Positions 1 to 12,476 of a DNA stretch of 64,000 nt are shown in pieces. A program made the position numbers and the translations under genes. Location: contig NC_071672.1 in NCBI RefSeq assembly GCF_028554725.1, positions 124,001 to 188,000 on the forward strand, written 5' to 3'. Positions within the stretch are counted from its first letter, which is position 1. The number at the start of each line of letters is the position of its first letter. The notes beneath the pieces are model-generated. The model was given only the letters and a program-made list of their open reading frames with translations, ran no database searches and was not told where the DNA came from. The stretch is from Zeugodacus cucurbitae. Lineage: Eukaryota > Arthropoda > Insecta > Diptera > Tephritidae.

Positions 1-3000
1 TCGTTATTTCGGAAAACTACTTTATTACCACAAAGTATGTACACTACCAGGAGTAAGTACTACCTAGTAAGTATAAAACACTACCATGAGTAAGAACTAC
101 CACAAAATACGTACACTACAAAAACAACAACAAAAGAAAAAAGAATAACAAAAGGAAAAAAACAACAACAACTATGAAAACAATCAGGAGTGAAGTACTA
201 CCCAGAGAGTATGTACACTACCAGGAGTAAGTACTACCTAGAGATTATGTACGCTACCAGGAGTATGTACTACGAAACCGAAAGAATATGAAGAATACAT
301 AAAATAAAATAAAATAGTTGTACGCGCGGTGTTTATTTATGCAGTATAGTATTTTGCCGTTCATTGCATTCATGTTAGGACATGAGCTGCAGTGTAATTG
401 TGCGCTTTGTGTGTATGTTTTGTTGTTGAGTAAAGATAATGCAATTTGGTGTACATGGCATAGCTGGTGAACGTATTTGTTGATTGAAGGAGGCGAGTAT
501 GTTGAATTGTGTTTGATTTGTTTTTAAATATGATTTGTTTAAAATAGAAAAAAAAAAAACAAAAACAAAGTGTAAAGAGAATTTAGTGTGCATTGCATAG
601 CTGTTGAACGTATTCATTGCTTGAAGGAGGCGAGTATTGTTGATTGAAGGAGGCGAGTATGTTGAATTGTGTTTGATTTGTTTTTAAATATGATTTGTTT
701 AAAATAAATCAAAAACAAAAACAAAGTGTAAAGAGAATTTAGTGTGCATTGCATAGCTGTTGAACGTATTCGTTGATTGATGGAGGCGAGTATGTTGAAT
801 TGTGTTTGATTTTTGGTCGAAAGGCTTTCAAAAAGTTAGAAGTGCTAGCTTTTGAATTGGTCGTCAAATGATTCCCTTCGTTGTTCGAATGTCCACCACA
901 CGTATTTTAGAGTCCTTCCGTGGTATACAGTTATCTTCATGGATGATGACCATTGAGTTGTTTTTGATGTTTGGTTGTTCCGACTGTTAAATGCTTGTGA
1001 TTTGATTCCATTTGTGTAAGTTTCATATTTCAACTGAAAATCTTCGCTCTGGGAGTGCTCTTAGTGCACTACTAATGATAAAATGTCCCGGTGTTAATGC
1101 TATCCTATAAGTGAGTACCCGAATTAACGAAAAATTCGATGTAACGAACAGGCCTAGCAATTAATGTGTTCGTTATTTCGGAAAACTACTTTACTACCAC
1201 AAAGTATGTATTCTACCAGGAGTAAGTACTACCAGAAAGTATGTACACTACTAGATGTAAGTACTACCTAGTAAGTATAAAACACTACCATGAGTAAGAA
1301 CTACCACAAAATACGTACACTACAAAAACAACAACAAAAGAAAAAAGAATAACAAAAGGAAAATAACAACAACAACTATAACAAGTAAGGAAGGGCTAAG
1401 TTCGGGTGTAACCGAACATTTTATACTCTCGCAATTTATTGATGTAATTTTATAAAGACAACACAATTCGACCCATATATTCGGCATAAAGTTCAATAGA
1501 ATAACGAAAATCATCATAAATAGTATATGGGGACTGAGGTAATTCCTAAACCGATTTCACTCGTTTTCACCACCAAGATACAACGTATCGAAGACTATAC
1601 GCTCACTTAATTTAATATTACTTATAATTAGGTATATGGGATCTGGGGGAAGTTATGCCCCAATTTTTACCATTTCAGGTACAGAGAGAAACTGTTATAA
1701 GAAAAAAATTCAGAGGGAATGAATTACATTAAAATATCTGAGGGATTTACCTATATTTTCGGTGAAAAATTAACCTTAGGCACTGAGTTCTTCATGTTTG
1801 ATATCAGGGGCCTTGAAAAGTCATGGTTCGATTTTGACAATTTTTCCACAAGTGATGTCACAGCTCAAATACAGTATTTGTGTAAAGTTTTATTCCGCTA
1901 GCTTCATTGGTTCCTTATGAATACATTATAAAGTGAACGAATCAGATGGAATTCAAAATTGGGTTATATGGGAAGTAGACGTAGTTGTGAACCGATTTCG
2001 CCCATATTCCACCTGTGTCATCAGGGTGTCAAGAAAGTGTTATGTACCGAATTTCATTGAAATCGGTCGAATAGTTCTTGAGATATGGTTTTTGACCCAT
2101 AAGTGGGCGACGCCACGCCCATTTTCCATTTTGTAAAAAAATCTCAGTGCAGCTTTCTTCTGCCTTTTCTTATGTAAAATTTGGTGTTTCTGACGTTTTT
2201 CGTTAGGGAGTTAACCCACTTTTAGTAATTTTCAACCTAACCTTTGTATGGGAGGTGGGCGTGGTTATTATCCGATTTCTTTCATTTTTGGACTGTATAA
2301 GGAAATGGCTAAAAGAAACGACTGCAGAAAGTTTGGCTTATATAGCTTTATTGGTTTGCGAGTTATATACAAAAAACCTATTTGGGGGCGGGGTCACGAA
2401 CACTTTTCCAAAAAAATTACATCCAAATGTGCCCCTCCCTAATGGGATCCTATGTTCCAAATTTCATTTTCATAACTTTATTTATGGCTTAGTTATGACA
2501 CTGTATAGGTTTTCGGTTTCCTCCATTTTGTGGCCGTGGCAGTGGACCGATTTTGCCCATTTTCGAAAGCAACCTCCTCAGGGTGCCAAGGAACATGTGT
2601 TCCAAGTTTCATTAAGATATCTTAATTTTTACTCAAGTTATCGCTTGCACGGACAGACGGACAGACGGACAGACGAACGGACAGACATCCGGATTTCAAA
2701 TCTACTCGTCATCCTGATCATTTATGTATATATAACCCCATATCTAACTCTTATATTTCTTGGTGACACAAACAACCGTTATGTAAACAAAACTATGATA
2801 CTCTGTGCAACAGGTTGCGAGAGTATAAAAACATTCAGGAGTAAGGTACTACCCAGAGAGTATGTACACTACCAGGAGTAAGTACTACCTAGAGATTATG
2901 TACGCTACCAGGAGTAAGTACTACGAAACCGAAAGAATATGAAGAATACATAAAATAAAATAAAATAGTTGTACGCGCGGTGTTTATTTATGCAGTATAG

Positions 3001-6000
3001 TATTTTGCCGTTCATTGCATGACCATTGAGTTGTTTTTGATGTTTGGTTGTTCCGACTGTTTAATGCTTGTGATTTGATTCCATTTGTGTAAGTTTCATA
3101 TTTCAACTGAAAATCTTCGCTCTGGGAGTGCTCTTAGTGCACTACTAATGATAAAATGTCCCGGTGTTAATGCTATCCTATAAGTGAGTACCCGAATTAA
3201 CGAAAAATTCAATGTAACGAACAGGCCTAGCAATTAATGTGTTCGTTATTTCGGAAAACTACTTTACTACCACAAAGTATGTACTCTACCAGGAGTAAGT
3301 ACTACCAGAAAGTATGTACACTACTAGATGTAAGTACTACCTAGTAAGTATAAAACACTACCATGAGTAAGAACTACCACAAAATACGTACACTACAAAA
3401 ACAACAACAAAAGAAAAAAGAATAACAAAAGGAAAAAAACAACAACAACTATGAAAACAATCAGGAGTAAGGTACTACCCAGAGAGTATGTACACTACCA
3501 GGAGTAAATACTACCTAGAGATTATGTACGCTACCAGGAGTAAGTATTTACTACGAAACCGAAAGAATATGAAGAATACATAAAATAAAATAAAATAGTT
3601 GTACGCGCGGTGTTTATTTATGCAGTATAGTATTTTGCCGTTCATTGCATTCATGTTAGGACATGAGCTGCAGTGTAATTGTGCGCTTTGTGTGTATGTT
3701 CTGTTGTTGAGTAAAGATAATGCAATTTGGTGTACATGGCATAGCTGGTGAACGTATTTGTTGATTGAAGGAGGCGAGTATGTTGAATTGTGTTGGATTT
3801 GTTTTTAAATATGATTTGTTTAAAATAGAAAAAAAAAAAACAAAAACAAAGTGTAAAGAGAATTTAGTGTGCATTGCATAGCTGTTGAACGTATTCGTTG
3901 ATTGATGGAGGCGAGTATGTTGAATAGTGTGTGATTTTTGGTCGAAAGGCTTTCAAAAAGGTAGAAGTGCTAGCTTTGGAATTGGTCGTCAAATGATTCC
4001 CCTCGTTGTTCGAATGTCCATTTATTTTAGAGTCCTCCCGTGGTATACAGTTTCCAACTTTTTCAATTTGCCATTTTTGTGGTGGTATGTTATCTTCATG
4101 GATGATGACAATTGAGTTGTATTTGATGTTTGGTTGTTCCGACTGTTTAATGCTTGTGATTTGATTCCATTTGTGTAAGCTGCTTATTTCAACTGAAAAT
4201 CTTCGCTCAGGGAGTGCTCTTAGTGCACTACTACTGATAAAATGTCCCGGAGTTAATGCTATCCTATAATGAGTACCGGAATTAACGAAAAATTCTATGT
4301 AACGAATAGGCCTGGCAATTAATGTGTTCGTTATTTCGGAAAACTACTTTATTACCACAAAGTATGTACACTACCAGGAGTAAGTACTACCTAGAAAGTA
4401 TGTACATGAGCTGTAGTGTAATTGTGCGCTTTGTGTGCATGTTTTGTTGTTGAGTAAAGATAATGCAATTTGGTGTGCATTGCAAAGCTGTTGAACGTAT
4501 TCGTTGATTGAAGGAGGCGAGTATGTTGAATTGTGTTTGATTTGTTTTTAAATATGATTTGTTTAAAATAAAACAAAAGCAAAAACAAAAACAAAGTGTA
4601 AAGAGAATTTAGTGTGCATTGCATAGCTGTTGAACGTATTCGTTGCTTGAAGGAGGCGAGTATGTTGAATAGTGTGTGATTTTTGGTCGAAAGGCTTTCA
4701 AAAAGGTAGAAGTGCTAGCTTTTGAATTGGTAGTAATAGGAGTAGTACTTACTCCTGGTAGTTGTACGCGCGGTGTTTATTTATGCAAAATAGTATTTTG
4801 CCGATCATTGCATTCATGTGAGGACATGAGCTGCAGTGTAATTGTGCGCTTTGTGTGTATGTTTTGTTGTTGAGTAAAGATAATGCAATTTGGTGTACAT
4901 GGCATAGCTGGTGAACGTATTTGTTGATTGAAGGAGGCGAGTATGTTGAATTGTGTTTGATTTGTTTTTAAATAAGATTTGTTTAAAATAAATCAAAAAC
5001 AAAAACAAAGTGTAAAGAGAATTTAGTGTGCATTGCATAGCTGTTGAACGTATTCGTTGATTGATGGATGCGAGTATGTTGAATTGTGTTTGATTTTTGG
5101 TCGAAAGGCTTTCAAAAAGTTAGAAGTGCTAGCTTTTGAATTGGTCGTCAAATGATTCCCTTCGTTGTTCGAATGTCCACCACACGTATTTTAGAGTCCT
5201 TCCGTGGTATACAGTTATCTTCATGGATGATGACCATTGAGTTGTTTTTGATGTTTGGTTGTTCCGACTGTTTAATGCTTGTGATTTGATTCCATTTGTG
5301 TAAGTTTCATATTTCAACTGAAAATCTTCGCTCTGGGAGTGCTCTTAGTGCACTACTAATGATAAAATGTCCCGGTGTTAATGCTATCCTATAAGTGAGT
5401 ACCCGAATTAACGAAAAATTCGATGTAACGAACAGGCCTAGCAATTAATGTGTTCGTTATTTCGGAAAACTACTTTACTACCACAAAGTATGTACTCTAC
5501 CAGGAGTAAGTACTACCAGAAAGTATGTACACTACTAGATGTAAGTACTACCTAGTAAGTATAAAACACTACCATGAGTAAGAACTACCACAAAATACGT
5601 ACACTACAAAAACAACAACAAAAGAAAAAAGAATAACAAAAGGAAAAAAACAACAACAACTATAAAAACAATCAGGAGTAAGGTACTACCCAGAGAGTAT
5701 GTACACTACCAGGAGTAAGTACTACCTAGAGATTATGTACGCTACCAGGAGTATGTACTACGAAACCGAAAGAATATGAAGAATACATAAAATAAAATAA
5801 AATAGTTGTACGCGCAGTGTTTATTTATGCAGTATAGTATTTTGCCGTTCATTGCATTCATGTTAGGACATGAGCTGCAGTGTAATTGTGCGCTTTGTGT
5901 GTATGTTTTGTTGTTGAGTAAAGATAATGCAATTTGGTGTACATGGCATAGCTGGTGAACGTATTTGTTGATTGAAGGAGGCGAGTATGTTGAATTGTGT

Positions 6001-8756
6001 TTGATTTGTTTTTAAATATGATTTGTTTAAAATAGAAAAAAAAACAAAAACAAAGTTTAAAGAGAATTTAGTGTGCATTGCATAGCTGTTGAACGTATTC
6101 ATTGCATGAAGGAGGCGAGTATTGTTGATTGAAGGAGGCGAGTATGTTGAATTGTGTTTGATTTGTTTTTAAATATGATTTGTTTAAAATAAATCAAAAA
6201 CAAAAACAAAGTGTAAAGAGAATTTAGTGTGCATTTCATAGCTGTTGAACGTATTCGTTGATTGATGGAGGCGAGTATGTTGAATTGTGTTTGACTTTTG
6301 GTCGAAAGGCTTTCAAAAAGTTAGAAGTGCTAACTTTTGAATTGGTCGTCAAATGATTCCCTTCGTTGTTCGAATGTCCACCACACGTATTTTAGAGTCC
6401 TTCCGTGGTATACAGTTATCTTCATGGATGATGACCATTGAGTTGTTTTTGATGTTTGGTTGTTCCGACTGTTTAATGCTTGTGATTTGATTCCATTTGT
6501 GTAAGTTTCATATTTCAACTGAAAATCTTCGCTCTGGGAGTGCTCTTAGTGCACTACTAATGATAAAATGTCCCGGTGTTAATGCTATCCTATAAGTGAG
6601 TACCCGAATTAACGAAAAATTCGATGTAACGAACAGGCCTAGCAATTAATGTGTTCGTTATTTCGGAAAACTACTTTACTACCACAAAGTATGTACTCTA
6701 CCAGGAGTAAGTACTACCAGAAAGTATGTACACTACTAGATGTAAGTACTACCTAGTAAGTATAAAACACTACCTTGAGTAAGAACTACCACAAAATACG
6801 TACACTACAAAAACAACAACAAAAGAAAAAAGAATAACAAAAGGAAAAAAACAACAACAACTATGAAAACAATCAGGAGTAAGGTACTACCCAGAGAGTA
6901 TGTACACTACCAGGAGTAAGTACTACCTAGAGATTATGTACGCTACCAGGAGTAAGTACTACGAAACCGAAAGAATATGAAGAATACATAAAATAAAATA
7001 AAATAGTTGTACGCGCGGTGTTTATTTATGCAGTATAGTATTTTGCCGTTCATTGCATTCATGTTAGGACATGAGCTGCAGTGTAATTGTGCGCTTTGTG
7101 TGTATGTTTTGTTGTTGAGTAAAGATAATGCAATTTGGTGTACATGGCATAGCTGGTGAACGTATTTGTTGATTGAAGGAGGCGAGTATGTTGAATTGTG
7201 TTTGATTTGTTTTTAAATATGATTTGTTTAAAATAAAAAAAAAACAAAAACAAAGTGTAAAGAGTATTTAGTGTGCATTGCATAGCTGTTGAACGTATTC
7301 ATTGCTTGAAGGACTCGAGTATGTTGAATAGTGTGTGATTTTTGGTCGAAAGGCTTTCAAAAAGGTAGAAGTGCTAGCTTTGGAATTGGTCGTCAAATGG
7401 TTCCCCTCGTTGCTCGAATGTCCATTTATTTTAGAGTCCTTCCGTGGTATACAGTTTCCAACTTTTACAATTTGCCATTTTTGTGGTGGTATGTTATCTT
7501 CATGGATGATGACCATTGAGTTGTATTTGATGTTTGGTTGTTCCGACTGTTTAATGCTTGTGATTTGATTCCATTTGTGTAAGCTGCTTATATTAACTGA
7601 AAATCTTCGCTCTGGGTGTGCTCTTAGTGCACTACTACTGATAAAATGTCCCGGAGTTAATGCTATCCTATAAGTGAGTACCCGAATTAACGAAAAATTC
7701 TATGTAACGAATAGGCCTGGCAATTAATGTGTTCGTTATTTCGGAAAACTATTTATTACCACAAAGTATGTACACTACCAGGAGTAAGTACTACCTAGAA
7801 AGTATGTACACTACTAGGTGTAAGTACTACCTAGAAAGTAAGTACACTACCATGAGTAGGAACTACCACAAAAAACGTACACTACAAAAACAACAACGAC
7901 AAAAGCAAAAAAGAATAATAAAAGGAAAAAACAACAACAACTATAAAAACAATCATGAGTAAGGTTCTACCCAGAGATTATGTACACTACCAGGAGTAAA
8001 TACTATGAAACCGAGACCGAAAGAATATGAAGAATACATAAAATAAAATAAAATAGTTGTACGCGTGGTGTTTATTTATGCAATATAGTATTTTGACGTT
8101 TATTGCATTCATGTTAGGACATGAGGTGCAGTGTAATTGTGCGCTTTGTGTGTATGTTTGGTTGTTGAATAAAGTTAATGCAATTTGGTGTGCATTGCAT
8201 AGCTGTTGAACGTATTCGTTGATTGAAGGAGGTCGTCGAATGATTCCCCTCGTTGTTCGAATGTCCATTTATTTTAGAGTCCTCCCGTGGTATACAGTTT
8301 CCAACTTTTTCAATTTGCCATTTTTGTGGTGGTATGCTATTTTCATGGATGATGACCATTGAGTTGTTTTTGATGTTTGGTTGTTCCGACTGTTTAATGC
8401 TTGTGATTTGATTCCATTTGTGTAAGCTGCTTATATTAACTGAAAATCTTCGCTCTGGGAGTGCTCTTAGTGCACTACTACTGATAAAATGTCCCGGAGT
8501 TAATGCTATCCTATAAGTGAGTACCCGAATTAACGAAAAATTCTGTGTAACGAATAGGCCTGGCAATTAATGTGTTCGTTATTTCGGAAAACTACTTTAC
8601 TACCACAAAGTATGTACACTACCAGGAGTAAGTACTACCTAGAAAGTATGTACACTACTAGGTGTAAGTACTACCTAGAAAGTATGTACACTACCATGAG
8701 TAGGAACTACTACAAAATAGTGTACGTACAACAACAACAACAAAAGAAAAAAAATT
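1..8756. repeat. Complex satellite array, about eight units of ~1.1 kb
   Basis: A landmark block beginning cgttatttcggaaaact recurs at about 1, 1171, 3244, 4329, 5455, 6656, 7734 and 8577, giving spacings of roughly 0.84 to 1.2 kb (2.07 kb where a transposon is inserted). Each unit has the same order: an oligo-repeat zone built from accaggagtaagtactacc and agtatgtacactac motifs, a caacaaca/A-rich stretch, a block with gttgtacgcgcggtgttt, one or two copies of a tgaaggaggcgagtatgttg module followed by poly-A/T runs, and a block ending in the landmark. Unit length differences come from internal duplications and deletions. Short open frames of 60-150 codons recur in both orientations but have no recognisable domain, so I treat the array as non-coding. 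It lies downstream of the truncated 28S in transcription sense, so it may be intergenic-spacer derived; that is inference. Confidence 0.85.
1381..2830. mobile_element. Non-autonomous DNA element inserted in the satellite
   Basis: The second satellite unit is interrupted here: in sibling units the A-rich stretch ending caacaacaactat runs straight into the aatcaggagtaagg block, as near 3450. The insert has a perfect 16-bp inverted pair, ttttatactctcgcaa at 1419-1434 and its complement at 2815-2830. A hairpin-forming gttcgggtgtaaccgaac lies just outside the left arm, with no partner on the right, so the right end may be truncated. A cggacaga microsatellite lies near 2651-2692. No convincing coding frame is present. 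The superfamily is not recognised; elements with this cggacagac/terminal style are common in flies. Confidence 0.7.
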
Positions 8757-9085
8757 TTTACTTGCATGAATTCATAAACTTAGTACCTATATGAAAATTA
8801 TTTAGTATTTATATGAAAATTATTTACTTGCATGAATTCATACAATTAGTATTTATATGAAAATTTTTTACTTGTATGAATTCATAAACTTAGTACCTAT
8901 ATGAAAATTATTTAGTATTTATATGAAAATTTTTTACTTGTATGAATTCATAAACTTAGTACCTATATGAAAATTATTTAGTATCTATATGAAAATTATT
9001 TACTTGCATGAATTCATACAATTAGTATTTATATGAAAATTTTTTACTTGCATGAATTCATAAACTTAGTACCTATATGAAAACA
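8757..9085. repeat. Short AT-rich tandem array beside truncated 28S
   Basis: Tandem copies of the same modules seen in the two long arrays at 17315-18870 and 37831-39335: tacttgtatgaattcata, aacttagtacctatatg and aaaattatttagtattt. It separates the satellite from the broken end of the 28S fragment, so the 28S 3' half has been replaced by spacer repeats here. Confidence 0.85.
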
Positions 9086-9096
9086 TTAACATTAAC

Positions 9097-9246
9097 TAAC
9101 ATTACGTTTGGTTCATCCCACAGCGCCAGTTCTGATTACCAAAAGTGGCCCACTGGGCAAATTATATTATAACCTCAACCTTCATATCAAGAAAGGTGAG
9201 GTTCTTACCCATTTAAAGTTTGAGAATAGGTTAAGGTCGTTTCGAC

Positions 9247-9282
<36 letters not shown>

Positions 9283-9412
9283 TTATTTTACATAATATTT
9301 AAATGCACCAGCTATCCTGAGGGAAACTTCGAAGGGAACCAGCTACTAGATGGTCTTTCGCCCCTATTCTCAATTCTGACAATCGATTTGCACGTCAGAA
9401 CTGTTTCGGTCT

Positions 9413-9446
<34 letters not shown>

Positions 9447-10160
9447 AGTATAGTTCACCATCTTTCGGGTCACAGCATATATGCTCAAGGTACGCTCCAG
9501 TTAGAGGTATAAATAATAATAAATTATCATTATACATAACTATATGGAACGCCCCGGGATTGAATTAATAGTAAAATATTTCACTAAAAATTAATCCCAT
9601 TATATAAAAGTTAAGTTAATTTCGCCATTAGGTTTAATATAACCCAATGACTCGCACATATGTTAGACTCCTTGGTCCGTATTTCAAGACGGGTCCCGAA
9701 GGTATCCTGAATCTTTCGCATTGTTAATCATATAAATGCATACAATTAATATTAAAATCAATGATAATAATATTATTGTAAAATTCAAAAGAATTTAAGC
9801 ATTATATATGTAAAATCTATCAACACTTTATCAAATCATCAGTATTTATTCTATGTTAATAAATTAAGCAAATTAATTTGAATAAACTTAACAGCAATGA
9901 TCTTTTGATAAATATTTTATTATGTTAATAGATTACAATGTCCTTATATGAAAAAAATGCACACTATTACTATAATATTATAAATATCACAGTTATAATG
10001 ATGAATTTTTCATAATGGATATTCAGGTTTATCGGGCTTAACCTCTAAGTAGTTTCACGTACTATTTAACTCTCTATTCAGAGTTCTTTTCAACTTTCCC
10101 TCACGGTAGTTGTTTACTATCGGTCTCATGGTTATATTTAGTTTTAGATGGAGTTTACCA

Positions 10161-10195
<35 letters not shown>

Positions 10196-10475
10196 TTTGG
10201 AAATATCTTTCTAGTAATCATTAACGTTATACGGGCCTGACACCCTTTATGGGTAAATGGCCTCATTTAAGAAGGACTTAAATCGTTAATTTCTCATTCT
10301 AGATATTAAGATATTCCATACACTGCATCTCACATTTGCCATATAGACAAAGTGACTTAGTGCTGAACTATTTTCTTTTCGCTCGCCGCTACTAAGAAAA
10401 TCCTTGTTAGTTTCTTTTCCTCCCCTCATTAATATGCTTAAATTCAGGGGGTAGTCCCATATGAGTTGAGGTTGT
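9097..10475 (-). rRNA. 28S rRNA, 5' fragment (copy 1, truncated)
   Basis: Large-subunit rRNA on the minus strand. The 5' end is the conserved block that reads CCCCCTGAATTTAAGCATAT on the minus strand just inside 10475, and the fragment runs to the conserved stretch around gttcatcccacagcgccag near 9111. It aligns almost base for base with 49126-50503 and mostly with 59300-60462. Only about the first 1.38 kb of the gene is present. At 9097 the sequence changes abruptly from taacattacgtttgg into the AT array, where intact 28S continues (see 49120 and below). It cannot give a functional large-subunit RNA. Confidence 0.95.
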
Positions 10476-10918
10476 ATAAAAATAATTATATTTATTTTAT
10501 ATTTTAGCTTTTTGCTATTTTAAAGAAACATACATAATTATTTCTTAACACCAATAATTTTCTTAATAATAAATATTCAATCTTTTCATCCCGCGTACTA
10601 CTTCATTATAACAACAATATTATTTTCTTGCTTTTTTACATTTAAGGCAATCCTAGAATAAAATAATATTTTATGCTAGACGTTCCTCTAAATGTATATA
10701 TTATTTGAAATAATATTGAAATTTTATTGATTTTGGGAATACTAAGATTCTTATTTATTATAAAATTTCGTTCAAATATGAGGTGTTCAAGAATAAATTT
10801 ACTATATTTCTTTTTATGCTATTAATATTATGGATTGAAAAATACAATCCAGTAATATACCATGTGCTTAAATTCTTTTAATTGACTAAAAGAATAAGCA
10901 ACTAATTTAGCATAGTCT
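10476..10918 (-). other. ITS2 (copy 1)
   Basis: Very AT-rich spacer between the 28S 5' end and 2S rRNA. The same sequence recurs at 11480-11800 (partial), 50504-50785 and 60463-60744, the last two interrupted by a Helitron. The point equivalent to the Helitron insertion lies near 10756-10760 and is uninterrupted here, so this copy serves as the empty site. Confidence 0.9.
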
Positions 10919-10948
10919 TACAACCCTCAACCATATGCAGTCCAAGCA
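10919..10948 (-). rRNA. 2S rRNA (copy 1, variant)
   Basis: A 30-nt match to dipteran 2S rRNA, the piece homologous to the 3' end of 5.8S in other eukaryotes, which pairs with 28S. The minus strand starts TGCTTGGACTGC and ends GGGTTGTA. Compared with the Drosophila form as I remember it, TGCTTGGACTAC, there is one A to G change. The neighbouring second copy at 11801-11830 has the remembered form, so this copy is the variant one. Confidence 0.9.
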
Positions 10949-10976
10949 GCACTTTAAAATTAATTAAAGTACATAA

Positions 10977-11099
10977 CAGCATGGACTGCAATATGCGTTC
11001 AAAATGTCGATGTTCATGTGTCCTGCAGTTCACACGATGACGCACAGTTAGCTGCGTTCTTCATCGACCCATGAGCCGAGTGATCCACCGCTTAGAGGG
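10977..11099 (-). rRNA. 5.8S rRNA (copy 1, near-canonical)
   Basis: About 123 nt reading CTCTAAGCGGTGGATCACTC at the 5' end on the minus strand and ending GCAGTCCATGCTG, the expected length for the fly 5.8S piece. The 5' GCGGTGG and the internal ACATGAACATCG blocks are intact. It is separated from 2S by a 28-nt spacer. Two differences from remembered Drosophila (GCAGCTAACTG; ATATTGCAGTCC) are shared with the second copy, so they look species-specific. The exact 5' base is approximate. Confidence 0.92.
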
Positions 11100-11479
11100 A
11101 TAATTTTTTGTTTATTTTAATTTAACGTCAAGAGTTTTTAATTTATTGAAAGAATAACAATTATATTACATTTCGTTTTCGTATATTAGATAAATTATTT
11201 TAAAACATCTTTCAATAAATTGTAATTTTCAACCCAAACATTTACAAGTTGCGCATGGCTTAGTCCAACAAAAACAGTAATTCCTTTTTTATTACATTTT
11301 AGTTAATTTCTATAAATTTTTAAGGAATTACACACGTTAATGAGAACAAATTAACTTATCATTTATATTATTTTTTATAAATAATAAGTACAACTATATA
11401 TGTTTAAAGGTTTGTTGCGTTCAAATACAATGTATGCGATATAATTTTCATTATACTACAATACAAGGAGTAAAAACTA
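11100..11479 (-). other. ITS1-derived spacer between duplicated 5.8S blocks
   Basis: AT-rich sequence upstream of 5.8S copy 1, matching 11982-12356 nearly base for base. It lacks the 18S-proximal part of ITS1, because the duplication breakpoint lies inside ITS1. Confidence 0.85.
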
Positions 11480-11800
11480 CTACTTCATTATAACAACAAT
11501 ATTATTTTCTTGCTTTTTTACATGTAAGGCAATCCTAGAATAAAATAATATTTTATGCGAGACGTTCCTCTAAATGTATATATTATTTGAAATAATATTG
11601 AAATTTTATTGTTTTTGGGAATACTAAGATTCTTATTTATTATAAAATTTCGTTCCAATATGAGGTGTTCAAGAATATATTTACTATATTTCTTTTTATG
11701 CTATTAATAATATGGATTGAAAAATACAATTCAGTAATATACCATGTGCTTAAATTCTTTTAATTGACTAAAACAATAAGCAACTAATTTAGCATAGTCT
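11480..11800 (-). other. ITS2-derived spacer (second copy, partial)
   Basis: Repeats 10597-10918 with small differences, for example atgcgagacg instead of atgctagacg. It lies downstream of 2S copy 2 and is cut off before reaching any 28S. Confidence 0.85.
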
Positions 11801-11830
11801 TACAACCCTCAACCATATGTAGTCCAAGCA
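11801..11830 (-). rRNA. 2S rRNA (copy 2, canonical form)
   Basis: 30 nt reading TGCTTGGACTACATATGG at the 5' end on the minus strand, which matches Drosophila 2S as I remember it. It differs from copy 1 at one base and lies 28 nt downstream of 5.8S copy 2. Confidence 0.9.
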
Positions 11831-11858
11831 GCACTTTAAAATTAATTAAAGTACATAA

Positions 11859-11981
11859 CAGCATGGACTGCAATATGCGTTCAAAATGTCGATGTTCTTG
11901 TGTCCTGCAGTTCACACGATGACGCACAGTTAGCTGCGTTCTTCATCGACCCATGAGCCGAGTGATCCACCCCTTAGAGTG
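11859..11981 (-). pseudogene. 5.8S rRNA (copy 2, mutated)
   Basis: Second 5.8S of the tandem duplication and the one nearest 18S. The minus strand begins CACTCTAAGGGGTGG, where copy 1 and other eukaryotic 5.8S sequences have GCGGTGG. A second change gives ACAAGAACATCG instead of ACATGAACATCG. Both lie in strongly conserved blocks, so this looks like a decaying copy. It is still full length, and whether it is transcribed cannot be told from sequence. Confidence 0.75.
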
Positions 11982-12476
11982 ATAATTTTTTGTTTATTTT
12001 AATTTAACGTCAAGAGTTTTTAATTTATTGAAAGAATAACAATTATATTACATTTCGTTTTCGTATATTAGATAAATTATTTTAAAACATCTTTCAATAA
12101 ATTGTAATTTTCAACCCAAATATTTACAAGTTGCGCATGTCTTAGTCCAACAAAAACAGTAATTCCTTTTTTATTACATTTTATTTAATTTCTATAAATT
12201 TTTAAGGAATTACACGTTAATGAGAACAAATTAACTTATCCTTTATATTATTTTTATAAATAATAAGTACAACTATATATGTTTAAAGGTTTGTTGCGTT
12301 CAAATACAATGTATGCGATATAATTTTCATTATACTACAATACAAGGAGTAAAAAAAAGAAAAAAAAAAGAAAAACATTCAAATAAATGAATGAAAAGAA
12401 AATAATTTTTCTTTTTTATTCTTTTTTTGTTTGTTTGTTTGTTTGCTTTTTATAATATTTACGGATAGGAACACAA
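11982..12476 (-). other. ITS1
   Basis: Spacer between 18S and 5.8S copy 2. It is AT-rich, with a purine-rich run near 12353-12385 and a gttt microsatellite near 12426-12445 close to the 18S end; these lie outside the duplicated block. Confidence 0.85.

Larger units (their letters stand above)
10597..12356 (-). repeat. Tandem duplication of ITS2-2S-5.8S-ITS1 block (2 x ~0.88 kb)
   Basis: Sequence 10597-11479 is repeated at 11480-12356 with scattered substitutions and small indels. The left copy starts at cgtactacttcattataac and ends at caatacaaggagtaaaaa; the junction reads gtaaaaactactacttc, with a few bases of homology around actac. The rRNA unit therefore carries two 5.8S and two 2S genes between one 18S and one (broken) 28S. 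Confidence 0.92.

Noticed and set aside
375..8566. Repeated 60-150-codon open frames in the satellite (for example 375-617, 3656-3874, 8114-8566)
   Set aside because: They recur because the satellite recurs, shift in length between units through indels, have low-complexity composition and no domain. Frames occur on both strands.
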